Shown here piece by piece: positions 47,880 to 59,526 of a stretch of DNA of 64,000 nucleotides; the stretch's first letter is position 1; the number at the start of each line of letters is the position of its first letter. The notes beneath the pieces are model-generated. The model had not been told where the DNA came from. It ran no database searches and saw nothing but the letters and a program-made list of their open reading frames with translations. This DNA is from Mercenaria mercenaria (Eukaryota > Mollusca > Bivalvia > Venerida > Veneridae). A program made the translations under genes and the position numbers. The stretch lies in NCBI RefSeq assembly GCF_021730395.1, contig NC_069363.1, positions 57,593,001 through 57,657,000 on the forward strand. The letters run 5' to 3'.

Positions 47880-50700
47880 CATATACAAATCTCAAACGCT
47901 ATATCAGTCAAAAGTACTATATTTTTAGATAAATAAGACTAGAATTAAGATAGTGAACTTTTTAACTCGTGGAATGTCGAGACGTCATCATCACGTTAGT
48001 TCCGACTGAATGTTTTCCGTATCTGATAGATGAATACAGGGATTGAATGTATGATGCATTTGAGACAGAAACTTCGTAGGTATATAATAAACTGTTTACC
48101 GAATGGCTTGTCGGTCAATAGTAAAAGCTATTGCCCGACGTTCGCATCGGTTCCCTCACTTCACGTGAATAACTGACACATTATTTAGGCGAACACATGG
48201 AATTTCTATTTTGATTTCCGCATACTATAAACCAGCCTGTACGTTAATGTCTGAATACAAATGAAAAGAAAAGAAGTGAACGCTTCATTAGTCGAAAGAG
48301 TTGTTTGAAAAAAAAATACACGCTTGAATCAAAGGTATGTGCGGATTTCTGCAAAACAAGATTCAGTAGTGATGAACTACACATTTGTCAAGAACTGAAA
48401 AGTACTAAAACGAGACTGCTATTTTCATCGGATTACCCAATCAGACAGACATGATAGAAGGGGGAGGATGCAGTAAATACCAATATCATTGTATCCTAAC
48501 TTAATTTCAGTTGCCCATTGATTCCCTAAAGAATTAATAACACAATTAGTAACGAAAACGATATAATGGATATCATTTATATCGTGTAATTATACAAAAA
48601 CTAAGATTTAATAACATTGACTTGTATTAAAAGCTGTTTACTGTACCGTGTGTTATTTTGTACAGATATTGCTATTTTCATCATGGTCTCCGAAAACAAA
48701 ATGACATTTAGAGAAACATGTAAATAGGGGGAGGATACTATAAATACCAGTGTCATTGAGCAGAAATTTTGGGGGGAACATATGCCTAAAAATGTATGAG
48801 GAAATAAGAAACTTGTTATATTTCTAATATGGTAGTAAAGGGCAAATTTAATGGACCGACATTCAATTAGACATGCAGATTCATGTAATTTGTATGATGC
48901 TCATAATGCCCTTGTTTATAAATGTGGCCCGCCACGTGTTTTGTTAAGATATGTCTTATAAAATGTGTTCATACCCCCGGCCATATAGACTGAACTTCCA
49001 TTTGTCCGTTCGTCCGTCCGTGCGTACGAATCAGATTTTACCGTTTCACATACAACCCAAATTAACGACCTAATTTAGTTCATACTCACTCAACAATCCT
49101 TTTGGCAAGACCTACAAACTGACCTATATGTAGAGATGAATTCGACCCTCATATGACCTTCACCTTCAAACTTGAAACCTTAATAAACAACATTTCTGGT
49201 CCTGCAGCCCATATAAATGACCGAATTTAGTTCAAACTAACACTCAACAAACCGTAAGGTTTAACCATGTTATTATGCATAACATCTTTATGTTAAAGCT
49301 GCTTTATCAGCTTTAACATAAAGTCAAAAAGGGTATGGCCCTTTAATGTATTTGTCTTTAATTTTTGACCTTATCAAGTTACGAACTTGTATTTTGCTTT
49401 ACCCCGGCTTACAATAACGTATTTCTATGAGGACGTCCGAATGTGTGGATTCCTGACCGATATTGTTTTTGCTTTTATACTTGTAATATCCACTGTTTTG
49501 AATTTCTTACATGTTTGTTTTTGTTGGTACCGATGATAAAAAAACACATAAAATACGACCTCGACACATGCACTATAGAAAGACAAATATATGCGACACT
49601 AAGCACGTTGGTCTTAAAAAATGTTCTGAGATTGCGTTATTTCAAATATTGAAAGGTCTTTCTGTTACATTGAAATATGTGGCGTATTAAGAGAAACCAA
49701 TTACCGATTAATAAAATCTATAAGAAGATCCTTTAGAAGTATTTAAGGCAACCAAACAAAAGAATAGCAAACCCGGTTGGATTTACCCTGTTCACGAGAG
49801 GTGATGTATTATGCAAGACCCTTCACGTCCCCTAGGACCGGCTTCAGCGGAACTATATTAACCATAAACATTGAATACAATCCATGATTCTAAATGACCA
49901 GAAAATGTAACAACACCGTGTACAAAACTAGCAATTGGCCGTTTTTACATACGTTGTCTGCACGTGTCACGTTGTCATGCATGTTTGCTATCCATACATC
50001 TGTAGAGGTTTGGTCAGAAGGTGCTGTGTTTATGAAACGTGGCTTGCTTTTCATACTTCATACTTCGTCCAGGTGTGTTCAAATATTGTGATGTAGCCTT
50101 TTACTATATGTAAGGGACTAATATATGGTGGTATCAGTTTTAGAAGTGATATTTTCTATGCTTAACTATTCGTTCGAATTTATATTTCTCGTTAATTAAA
50201 CACAACGGCCTTGGACTTAACTGTGCTCTTGAACTAGCAGGATAATGACCAACCTACGCAATTCGTACATATGTTCAAGGAAGCATTTTTTTCTGGAGAA
50301 CATTAGTTACTGTAACAGAATTAATTGAACTTATATTTTCTGAATCCGATAAAAACTATGGCACATTGAAGTTATCCAACGTGAGCTTTTGACATTATGA
50401 AACAGGCGAAACCTCAAGAAATTTGTGCGTGCAGTAAATAATCTAAAGTTGATTCTCTCAGAAATTTGTTTCGATAAATTACCTGTTATGCTATCATATT
50501 TCGTCAGTCTATAAAAAGAGTTCTAAATATGTGTCTCTTTTATATAAGCCCAACGTTGATATAGAATTTGTTTTCGTGACTATATTCTACAACGGATGAG
50601 TTTTAGTCGACTGTCAACAGACTTTTCTCAATAATGTGCAATGTAAATAGATGTTTTATGTCACTCCTACAATTGTCTCTGTCAATATTCTTCTTCACAA
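47880..50700. other. Gene-poor stretch with weak repeats
   Basis: Contains a direct repeat acctaatttagttcatact / accgaatttagttcaaact with cactcaac (about 49069 and 49221, spacing about 152), preceded by a gtccgtccgt run (49012-49024), a perfect short hairpin at 49286-49323, and the dispersed repeat at 49710-49880. No exon seen. Confidence 0.45.
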
Positions 50701-50716
50701 AATGTAGGTAAGGGAA

Positions 50717-50960
50717 GTCCGCGGCCGAGTGGTTAAGATCGCTGTCTTTGAATTGAAACACTTGCACCCCTCCGCTCCCCCCGCCACCCCCATTGATGTG
50801 AGTTCGTGTCTTACGAAAGGTCGGTGGTATCATGTACGGAGGGGCATCTGGGGTCTTCATCTACCAACAAAGCTGGAAAGTCGACATAGAAATTATGACC
50901 TATAATTAAAATATAATTATGTCGGTTCGCCGTTAAATCCAACAAAAACAAAACAAAACC
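50717..50960 (+). mobile_element. tRNA-derived SINE, family C, with target duplication
   Basis: The head gtccgcggccgagtggttaa resembles a serine or leucine tRNA 5' half. The body ggtcggtggtatcatgtacg then gaggggcatctggggtcttc follows, and the tail gccgttaaatccaacaaaaa is A-rich. AAATGTAG is repeated at 50700-50707 and 50961-50968, the mark of LINE-driven insertion. Confidence 0.85.
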
Positions 50961-50969
50961 AAATGTAGA

Positions 50970-52449
50970 TGATTTATAGATTTTGTTCTGGCTATTTTTG
51001 TTCTACACCAGTTCTGTACACAATGTTGTTTTGTGTCAGAATTTGATGTGTATTTGTTTATTTAAATCATATGATTATACGGGTCACATTTCCGTACTAG
51101 TTGCCGCGCTATTTTCTCGACCGATTTACCAATACAACATAATACTGTTAATATAAGTAGCATGCTTTTCTTACTAACTTACATTCTTAAATATAATTTA
51201 GTAAATTATGTGTTTGAGGTACTTGACTGAAACATTATTCGAGCTTCGCTGTGTATTTTGTAAACATATTTTATACAAGTTTTGTGCACAGTCAACATCG
51301 TTCTCAACTTTCAGTTCATATTCTTCCAGTCTAAAAATGTCGTATCATTTCGAAATTTAGTCCAACAATTCCAAATTCAGACTTAAGTTTACGAAGTCAG
51401 TACATTGTACTTATGATAAAGGCCAAAAACAAGTTTATGTTATTACGTAGGAAGATATGTTAACTCCGTTTACGTGACCCTCTGCGTACGCATGGATTGA
51501 ATGATAACAACTGAGAGGAATTGACTGTGTATGCGTATGATAATAAAATTTGTTTTACTCCATGTTTTCAATTTCTGATGTATCTTTTACTGCATTTTGA
51601 TAACGAATTGTATGCTACTTTTTGAGTGTTTATCGGGTATAAGCTACATTAGGACTTCTTGCAAAATCATGAGGGCTAGCAATGTTTGGATGACTTGCAA
51701 CAAGTCTAAATGTGGTGTTGTTACCCTTATAAACGCGCAAAAGATAGCATTCAGTGTTTATATTCACATTTTTTTCAGCAGCATGTTACAAAAATGTGGT
51801 TTTCTTTCCATGGCTATAAATGTAGGGGTATTGATTTTTTCAACATCTAAATAAAAACAGCCAAAGAGGACCGTCCACGCTCAATCGATACAGAAATACA
51901 GTACCTGGTTTTTATTTCAAATATCGTTAATTCAGTGAAAAATTATATTAAAGTTGTGTTTGCAATTCAGTTCTGATCTTTACCGAATGTTCTTTTTGAA
52001 ATTTGGTTGTTCGGTTTTGAAAGATTTTTTCAAAAGAGTCCATTTTGGTGATGTTTTTTTTTGTGTGTGTGTCAGATTGCGTGAGCAATTTCGCGGAAAC
52101 AGCCAACACTATGTTATTTCTAAGAAAGTAAACGCTTTCTTTCCATACAAAATATGTAGCGAATGCAATTTTTTCTGAAATCAGCGCAATAAGAGAGATA
52201 TATTGATACATGTACTCGTATATAAGAAAAACAGGTTTGCAGTAATAATGCTTTTTGATTGTTTACGTCGCAAAAACAGCTGTTACTGATTTAATGATTT
52301 TACTTTCACAGCTAATGACATGCTTTTTGAGCACAACCCACACATACTACATCAGCTGTTGTCTACGATGAAATTCAGCATAAAACGTCCACGTCATCAG
52401 TTTTCGGTAAACCTGATATTTATTGTTTAAACGAAGATCCTTTTTTTAC
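50970..52449. other. Stretch without recognised gene
   Basis: AT-rich. Several frames of 70-90 codons overlap on both strands but none has domain-like content. Confidence 0.35.
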
Positions 52450-52540
52450 ATGCAAGGGGCTGACTGGTTAACGTCACTGACTTCTGGAGAGTCAAATATG
52501 ACCTATGATTGTGTTGGTGCGACGGTAAACAAAACATTTT
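52450..52540 (+). mobile_element. SINE family C, internally deleted fragment
   Basis: caaggggctgactggttaac recalls the head, and ggagagtcaaatatgaccta with gttggtgcgacggtaaacaa the tail of family C. The centre is missing. Confidence 0.55.
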
Positions 52541-53613
52541 TTTTTCATGCAGCCTAATATAACAATAAGCTCAATTAATCTTAGGGAATAGAAATGCTAA
52601 CACAGTTTGTGCAAATAATAAATTTAAATCTCAAAAGGTTTGAATTGTTGCCCCTTTTCAATTTCTCTTTAATTTCTTTTCTTATTTAGTTCAATACTTT
52701 GTAATCATAAAATCAATCATAATTCTCTAATACAAAAAGTACGTGCAGTTAAAAGGATAACACATTCAAGTTAACATCATAACAAGGATTCTCAAAACAT
52801 ATTGTTTCTAGAAATGGTTTATTGTCAAGAAGCCGTCAAAGTGATATTATGTTGTACAGGGTACCCAATATACGTGACATTTTGATATCGCACATACGGA
52901 GAAAATGTCCAGATTCAGGTAACATTTTGCATGTATTTTCTTTATTACTTGACGGATTTCCATAAGATATTGTGCGTCAAAGACAGCACAATGAGTGTTT
53001 TCCTCCGCACAGCGCGTCTGTCATCACTTTTCAGCATTTTTCTCAAACACTTCGCCCAACTGTCGTAAAAAAAGTCTGCAGATAACGTGCACACTTTCGC
53101 AGTTATGCGAAACCTTCTATATATGGGCGTTGTCTGTTATAACTAACTGGCTAATGATATTATATACATACTATGGATCGGTTGCTATTTTAGTAGCCTA
53201 CATGACTACTGCTTGTCCCTCCAGAAATGTCCCTTCGAAAGATATTGACCTTGTTCTGTTGGTGTTAGTTCAAGTCTCTGAAAGTGATAAGCCTTAACAA
53301 GTTGTTGGCCATCTGAAAGTATGAAACATTGTTTGAATCGTAACCAAAGTTGGACATAAAACTCCTTCAATACCTGAAAGCAAAACTTGGAATATTCTTT
53401 TTGCTGTGTTTCGAGTCCTCACATGAAAGAATTATATAGCAAAAGCGAGTTTTTGAACCAACACCAGTAAGGAACATGTAATTCGAAGTCCTTTACCACT
53501 CCGCCACATTGAAGCTTTAAAGAAACTTTAAATATCACTTCGGTGATATGACAGGTTTATGACTCATCAAGTGATTTACATGTATGTATTTTTCAAACAT
53601 AGAAAGAACTTAC

Positions 53614-53714
53614 CATGTATGAGTATCGAGTAAATATTCAACCAAATGTTCGTTTAAACCAAGAGCATAAGTTTCTGTTGTGGAAAGATGCAAACTTCAA
53701 TTTGCTCTGGACAT
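53614..53714 (-). pseudogene. GADD45 exon-3-like relic
   Basis: The minus strand reads CPEQIEVCIFPQQ (53713-53675), against CPEQVMLCILPKV in the intact gene at 27.7 kb. After a one-base shift of frame it continues TYALGLNEHLVEYLLDTHT, in the place of the helix HKLIEAHCWEND, and ends at a good donor (catg then gtaagt). The exon start sits exactly where the paralogues have their acceptor, but the AG is here GG (ttcatttctttcgg). A stop follows in the first frame. No matching exons 1, 2 or 4 were found nearby. Best read as a third, broken GADD45 copy. Confidence 0.6.
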
Positions 53715-53869
53715 CCGAAAGAAATGAAGGCGGACCTAAACGCCTGTACTGATTTATCTTTGAAACAGAAAAAGCGGAGAACCACATTTCGGCCAAAATG
53801 AAATAAACGAAAACGTTGCAGGCCCGTTTGATTGAGGGTAGTGGAAATGAAAGCTTCGACCACGCCTTC

Positions 53870-55690
53870 TAGTCAAAGGTTGAGCAGAATTAAATATTTA
53901 CAAGTAGAGACACCCGCAGCGGGACTTTCAATGAGACACATAGTGCAATTCCACGAAAAGCGGCATATGGTCCAAATTTATTCACTTTTGACACGATATT
54001 ATTTAATGACTCAGCCATTATACATTAAGTGAAATTTTGTTAATTGATACAAACTTTCTCACGTTTTTGTGCTGACTCGAATTTTTTAGGTAGGTGTAAA
54101 GTATTCCTAGAATTATTTTAGTTGGTTTAAACAGAAAAAATATGGTGATTTCCCATTGAATACTAGTAATTAAAGTATGCGGAAGCAAAACGCCAACAAC
54201 CGAAATGCACAGTTTCTTGCAATTTAATTTGTCACTTCCTTCTATTGATTTACTTACCAGAGTATAGTATCTACGATATGCAGTATATTATAAAGATTTA
54301 AATGATATCATTATTTTCAGTCATCGTAAATCGTAATATTGTATTTTCTTTGCCCACTGCTATACTGGTTTATGACCACCGTTGCAATGAGTGGGTAATG
54401 ACATATTTTGTACATGATTTATTTTAGTTTGAACCCATTTTCAAATATTTCTGGTTATAACCTATCCCCGAGTTAAAAAAGTTTAAATGCCTCACACCTG
54501 TTACCACTGTGGTACTGAAGTGATTCAATGAGCAAAGTGTCTCTTCTGTGTGGTGTGTTTATATGACATAACTCTTTTATGAATCACACAAAATCAAATA
54601 ATGGTTGTAATCTTATATGAAACTTTAGGTTACAAAACTATGAATACAAATGTTCTGTCTTGGTGACCTTGCGAGGCTACTGTATCTTTGAGCTGCAGAT
54701 TCGTAGAACATGTTTGTATAGTATAATTATTTTTTATTTTAAAAATTAAAACATCAGAGAATTTATAGATCATGGTGAAAATCATTCGGCATATATAATT
54801 TGCTGAAATAATAGCTATTTAGAAATAATACCTTGCAAAATCAGCTGAAAAATTATGTAAAGCAGACAGTGGTGTCATTCAGGAAGAAAGCGCTGGTCTC
54901 GATATCATTAGAACGGTCCACAAGAAAAGAAACTGAATTAAATGAGGGTTGGATGAATCAAGACTATCATGTAATATTTTTTCTACATCAAACTGAAAGT
55001 AGAAAACTAGTACCCACACTAAACTCGAACAGCAGTATACGATCGAGCCTCTCATGGGAGTCTGTACGGTTGCGAAAAAAGCTAAGAAACAGAAAACGAG
55101 TTCAAGGGCATTTCAGCTCTCCCCTTTTCACTATCTGTTTATAGTTAGTGGTTTGAAAACAAACATACAGTGAACATGAAGATTTTGTATTTCTCTAGAG
55201 TAAATATTTTGTCTTGAGAGGACAGTTTTCCTGTTTATTGTATAGTGTTTCCTTCCGGGTACGAAGGTTGGTTTCTGACCACGATAGATTTCATATATCG
55301 TCTATTTTGACAGGAAAACCTAAGCAATTACAGTTTATGAAGACTTAAAACTGACAAATCAAGTTAACAATATAAGACCATGCTTTATACTTGATTAAGA
55401 TAAAACTGTTTTACAATTTGCAAACGTCATAGTTTTGAAACATAAAGACATTTAGTTCACCGTTTTTTTTTCCAAATTCATGTACAAGAAATTGTAATAA
55501 AATCATATTGAAATGCCGGCTGTTCGCCAAAAAAGGTCATACACTATATAACACTGGCCATTCACCCAAGATGTCACAGAGTTTGTCTATCTGTCCGAAA
55601 TAATGCTCTTAGATAATGGTGTCATTTTCTCTCTATATAACACAAAGCCTGTCGGCAAAATTTTAAATTGCAGAATGGCGTTTGGTAACC
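53870..55690. other. Stretch without recognised gene
   Basis: AT-rich. A frame at 54833-55144 (plus) lacks recognisable domains. Confidence 0.35.
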
Positions 55691-55937
55691 TTAACCCTTA
55701 GCCTGCTTGCGGCAAGTGATTCTGCCTTTGCGACCAGTGCAGACCATGATTAGACTGCACGGATCGACCAGTGCTGACCAAGATCAGCCTGCACATCCGT
55801 GCAGTCTGATCATGGTCTGCACTGTTCGCCATTCAGTCAGTATCTGTTTGGTAAGCACACCTTTTAACAGTTAATGGTACTGTCCAAATTGAAATATGAA
55901 CAAGTTCATTATAGAAATTTAGCTGGGCAAGGGTTAA
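55691..55937. mobile_element. TTAA-family MITE, copy 6, longest
   Basis: TTAA at 55691-55694 and 55934-55937, with ends cccttagcctgcttgcgg and agctgggcaaggg as imperfect inverted repeats. The core contains tgcgaccagtgcagaccatg and cagcctgcacatccgtgcag, the latter also partly inverted within the copy. Confidence 0.85.
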
Positions 55938-55939
55938 CA

Positions 55940-57195
55940 AACCGATGATTAACAGTCATTTCACTTACTAAATTTTCCTACTGTCATATACGGTGAAGGT
56001 CAAAATGTTAGATGCGTGGCATTTGGATCCATATTGCTTTTCTGTGTTTTAGTATTTCTCTCTATTTTTCAGAACAACACCGACCTCAATTTTAACATTA
56101 ATAGCCGCCTTTATCGGTTTCAAACGTTAATATGACCACAGAAAGCTAAATATAGTACCATCATGATTGTGGCGGCGTGACTTCCAATCATTATGTTATT
56201 ATCAATAGGCGGCGACCAAGAACATTTTCAAATGGATATTTGTCTGCATGCTATATCTTCTTACTTTCTAAATTGGGTACATGTATTTTAGTGTCACTTG
56301 CGACCTAAAATATGCATTTTCAAACAAAACATTGTTATTTCTGACGCCAAACTGATAGCATCAAGAACTGGGTGTTTTTAAATTACAATCGTTTTGTGAT
56401 GCAGTGATTAAGAACAGATGAAATATTTTAATACAGATTGTTTGCCAAGAAGGCGTTATAAAAAATAATCCATCAAATGTTGAGTAAATAACTGCTATTT
56501 TTGGTGTTTTTGTCGTTGAATTCTGTCGAGTACCTGTAATTATTTTATTTATTTCAACAGATAGCTAGTTGTGTAATTGATCAAGGGAAATTGTTTTTAC
56601 GTCGCAGCTATTTCGGATTAAATCGGGTATTGTGTAGTAACTAAGTCATAATCTACAATTCAACTCTGGCTGACCTTATTTTGTAACATTTGACAAAATG
56701 AAAACGTAAATAACACAAACACTGCAGAGAACGACGACAGAAAACTCTGTCTGACCCACTATACAACCATTTTCGTCCAAGTGATTACTTCATAAACACC
56801 GTTTTTTAATGTCGAGCATTTTATATCCAGGAACTTATTGTATTTATTGTGCATGTTCGCTTTTTTCTGAAGCAAATTTACGTCACGGGACAAAGAAGAA
56901 CAACAACGAAAGTTACTTTAGTATATAGGTGATCTAGAAACTACGCTTTATGTTACCGATATAAAGATTATTATTTACATATACAAAACGCTCTATTTCT
57001 GTACCAAGTAACCTGCAGAAAATATTGTAAGATTAGTAAGTCACTCACTGAGAAGTTTTATTAGGACAGCCACTTTTGTTCTGTTTCAATTCTAACTGTA
57101 ACCTGTCTTCCAAGGTTATGCATATTGGTGAGATAACTGAATACTTTTACATGAACTCTCGTTATTCCGTACCTTTGCGATAGTCTTTATAATAT
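55940..57195. other. Stretch without recognised gene
   Basis: AT-rich, nothing recognised. Confidence 0.35.
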
Positions 57196-57201
57196 TCATT
57201 T

Positions 57202-57428
57202 GAGCCGTGCCATGAGAAAACCAACACAGTGGCTTTGCGACCAACATGGATCCAGACCAGCCTGTGCATCCGCACAGTCTGGTCAGGATCCATGATGTTC
57301 GCTAACGGTTTCCCTAATTACAATAGGCTTTGAAAGCGAACAGCATGGATCCTGACCAGACTGCGCAGGCTGGTCTGGATCCATGCTGGTCGCAAAGCCA
57401 CTATGTTGGTTTTCTCATGGCAGGGCTC
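57202..57428. mobile_element. GAGCC-family palindromic MITE, copy F
   Basis: 227 bp with arms slightly shortened on the right (actgcgcaggctgg). ATTT is duplicated at 57198-57201 and 57429-57432. Confidence 0.88.
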
Positions 57429-57898
57429 ATTTATATTATCGTTTGAGACATATCAACACAAATGTCATTTGGTATTTTGTACTTATTGACCACATATTCT
57501 GGTTATAATCTAGACGACAGAACATTTTAATTGTATTATTCATCTTTAAATAACAGAAGCTTAAATCCTGTAGCTTATCAGCTACTCATGTAGTGTACTG
57601 CACCGAGACCTTTCAAACTGTCCTGTAATGACCTTGTAATATCGGTCAGTTCAATGTAAGTTCTATGTTTAAGTCAACAATTTCAAACATGGTACAAAAA
57701 GTGTATATCTTAAGCGTATCAAATTTAGCCTTTTTAAATACCATGCTGTTTACAGTATACCGATGACCGACTTGTGAAGTTTAATGAACAGAATTATGCT
57801 CCAACTTCTTCTTATATAATAAAATCTTTACTATGGTGCCTTTGTAGACTACCACATGGACATCCAGAATCATTATTACTCAGTTTTCAATCAGAAAT

Positions 57899-58133
57899 GA
57901 GCCGTGCCATGAGAAAATCAACATAGTGGGTGTGCGACCAGCATGGATCCAGACCAGCCTGCGCATCCGCGCAGTCTGGTCAGGATCCATGCTGTTCGCT
58001 TACGGTTTCTCTAATTGCTATAGGCTTTGAAAGCGAACAGTATGGATCCTGACCAGACTGCGCGGATGCGCAGGCTGGTCTGGATCCATGCTGGTCGCAA
58101 AGCCACTATGTTGGTTTTCTCATGGCACGGCTC
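57899..58133. mobile_element. GAGCC-family palindromic MITE, copy G
   Basis: 235 bp, near identical to copy E. AAAT is duplicated at 57895-57898 and 58134-58137. Confidence 0.9.
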
Positions 58134-58584
58134 AAATGATTATACACTTCTGCATATTTACCATTGTTTGGGAAGTAACTTTCTACTTCTTACGTATACG
58201 TGGAAAGATCAATTGTAATGTTGAATACTAAGAATTGTATAGCTAAGTGGATTGATCCTGTTTTCGGGCAAATAATATGCATGCACTTGAAATACATGCA
58301 CTTTGTGCACGTTGGCTATTTCTTCCTGGATCTGGGCATAGCTCTATCTGTTTACTACAGCTCACTTCATATACAGGAAATCATGCATCAAAATTGTGTA
58401 CTTCAGTTTACAAGTAAATACGACCATCAATATATGTTATGCTTAATATTATCTTTTACCCTAGGATACCAATATATATAAGTAACAAATTCAACTTCAA
58501 ATTGTACTTTTACTTTTTCAACTTAATTACACATAGTACTACATAACAACAATTGAACTATATCTAACAAAAAGATGTCAAAAC

Positions 58585-59229
58585 ACTATACTGCAGTCAT
58601 TTATTCCATCGAATGAAGCTTCCACTAAAGCTGTCGACTGTTCCTTATTAACACATGTACATGCAATGTTCACTTTAACCTTTGCAGAGTCCTTCATCAC
58701 TGAATAACATGGACAAGTTTTCTAGTGTTTATGATATCATAACACCATTTGTGCAGAAGTAACTCCATAGTATGGTCAATACGTTCTACATTTTCACCAG
58801 GTAAGATAAAATCAATTTCATTGTCTCTAAACAAAGTCAATCAACAAACGTCTAAAACATATTTAGTCACGTTCCGATAACAGTTGAAAATGCCCATTAA
58901 TGCTAATGATTTAGCAAAGTTTCTATATGATGTCTTATAATTTACCATATAGTCCCAACTATTACAATAATCTCCAATAGTATGCGTAATGATTTGATTT
59001 GTATGAGTATCTCTCCTCTCAATAAACTCTGTGTCATCAACCTGACCTGAGTGTGAATGACCAGACATACTTTTCTTGTCAGAGACCATTTTCCATTGTC
59101 TGATGTAAAGTGGTCAACACCACTTTTTCTGTCTGGCCATATGTTTGGTTGTCCCAGTCGGTAAAGGGATTCTTGTCTTCAAACATGGTTGCACATGTTT
59201 ATGGTTTTGTAGGATGGGTTTTGGCTTCC
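58585..59229 (-). other. Probable 3' UTR exon of the second GADD45 gene
   Basis: On the minus strand, acceptor tatgtattttcag precedes ggaagccaaa (59230/59229). It pairs with donor ctagtg-gtaagc (59491/59490) just after the stop, giving a 261-bp 3' UTR intron. An AATAAA signal lies at 58605-58600. The 82-codon frame inside (59089-58841) is probably non-coding. Confidence 0.5.
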
Positions 59230-59526
59230 CTGAAAATACATAAGAATCCAAACCTGAATTCCGAGTGTTCAACGATACCATTGTAGCAATACAGTCAAAA
59301 GCTAGAGCAATTCATACAAAACTACACAGATGAATGTACAGGTTTAAACATGACTTAAACGACTAATGAAGATGAAAATAAAGTTAAATCTTTAATCGGC
59401 ACCCGATTCTGCTAGAGCTTAGTTCTTAATTTACTGTTACATAACATAAACTGTATGTGTTCTATGTAAGATCATTAAAGAAATGCTTACCACTAGTTTT
59501 ATTTCTTTGTGAAGATCCAATGACTT

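Noticed and set aside
52995-53297. Minus strand here considered as the last exon of the GADD45 relic (acceptor cactttcag)
   Set aside because: Joining it to the donor at 53614 gives an immediate stop, and the peptide RLELTPTEQGQYLSK is not like GADD45 exon 4.
54833-55144. 103-codon plus frame
   Set aside because: A second frame is equally protein-like, with no known domain.
58841-59089. 82-codon minus frame
   Set aside because: Falls in the probable 3' UTR exon of the second GADD45 gene, with a stop just upstream in frame.
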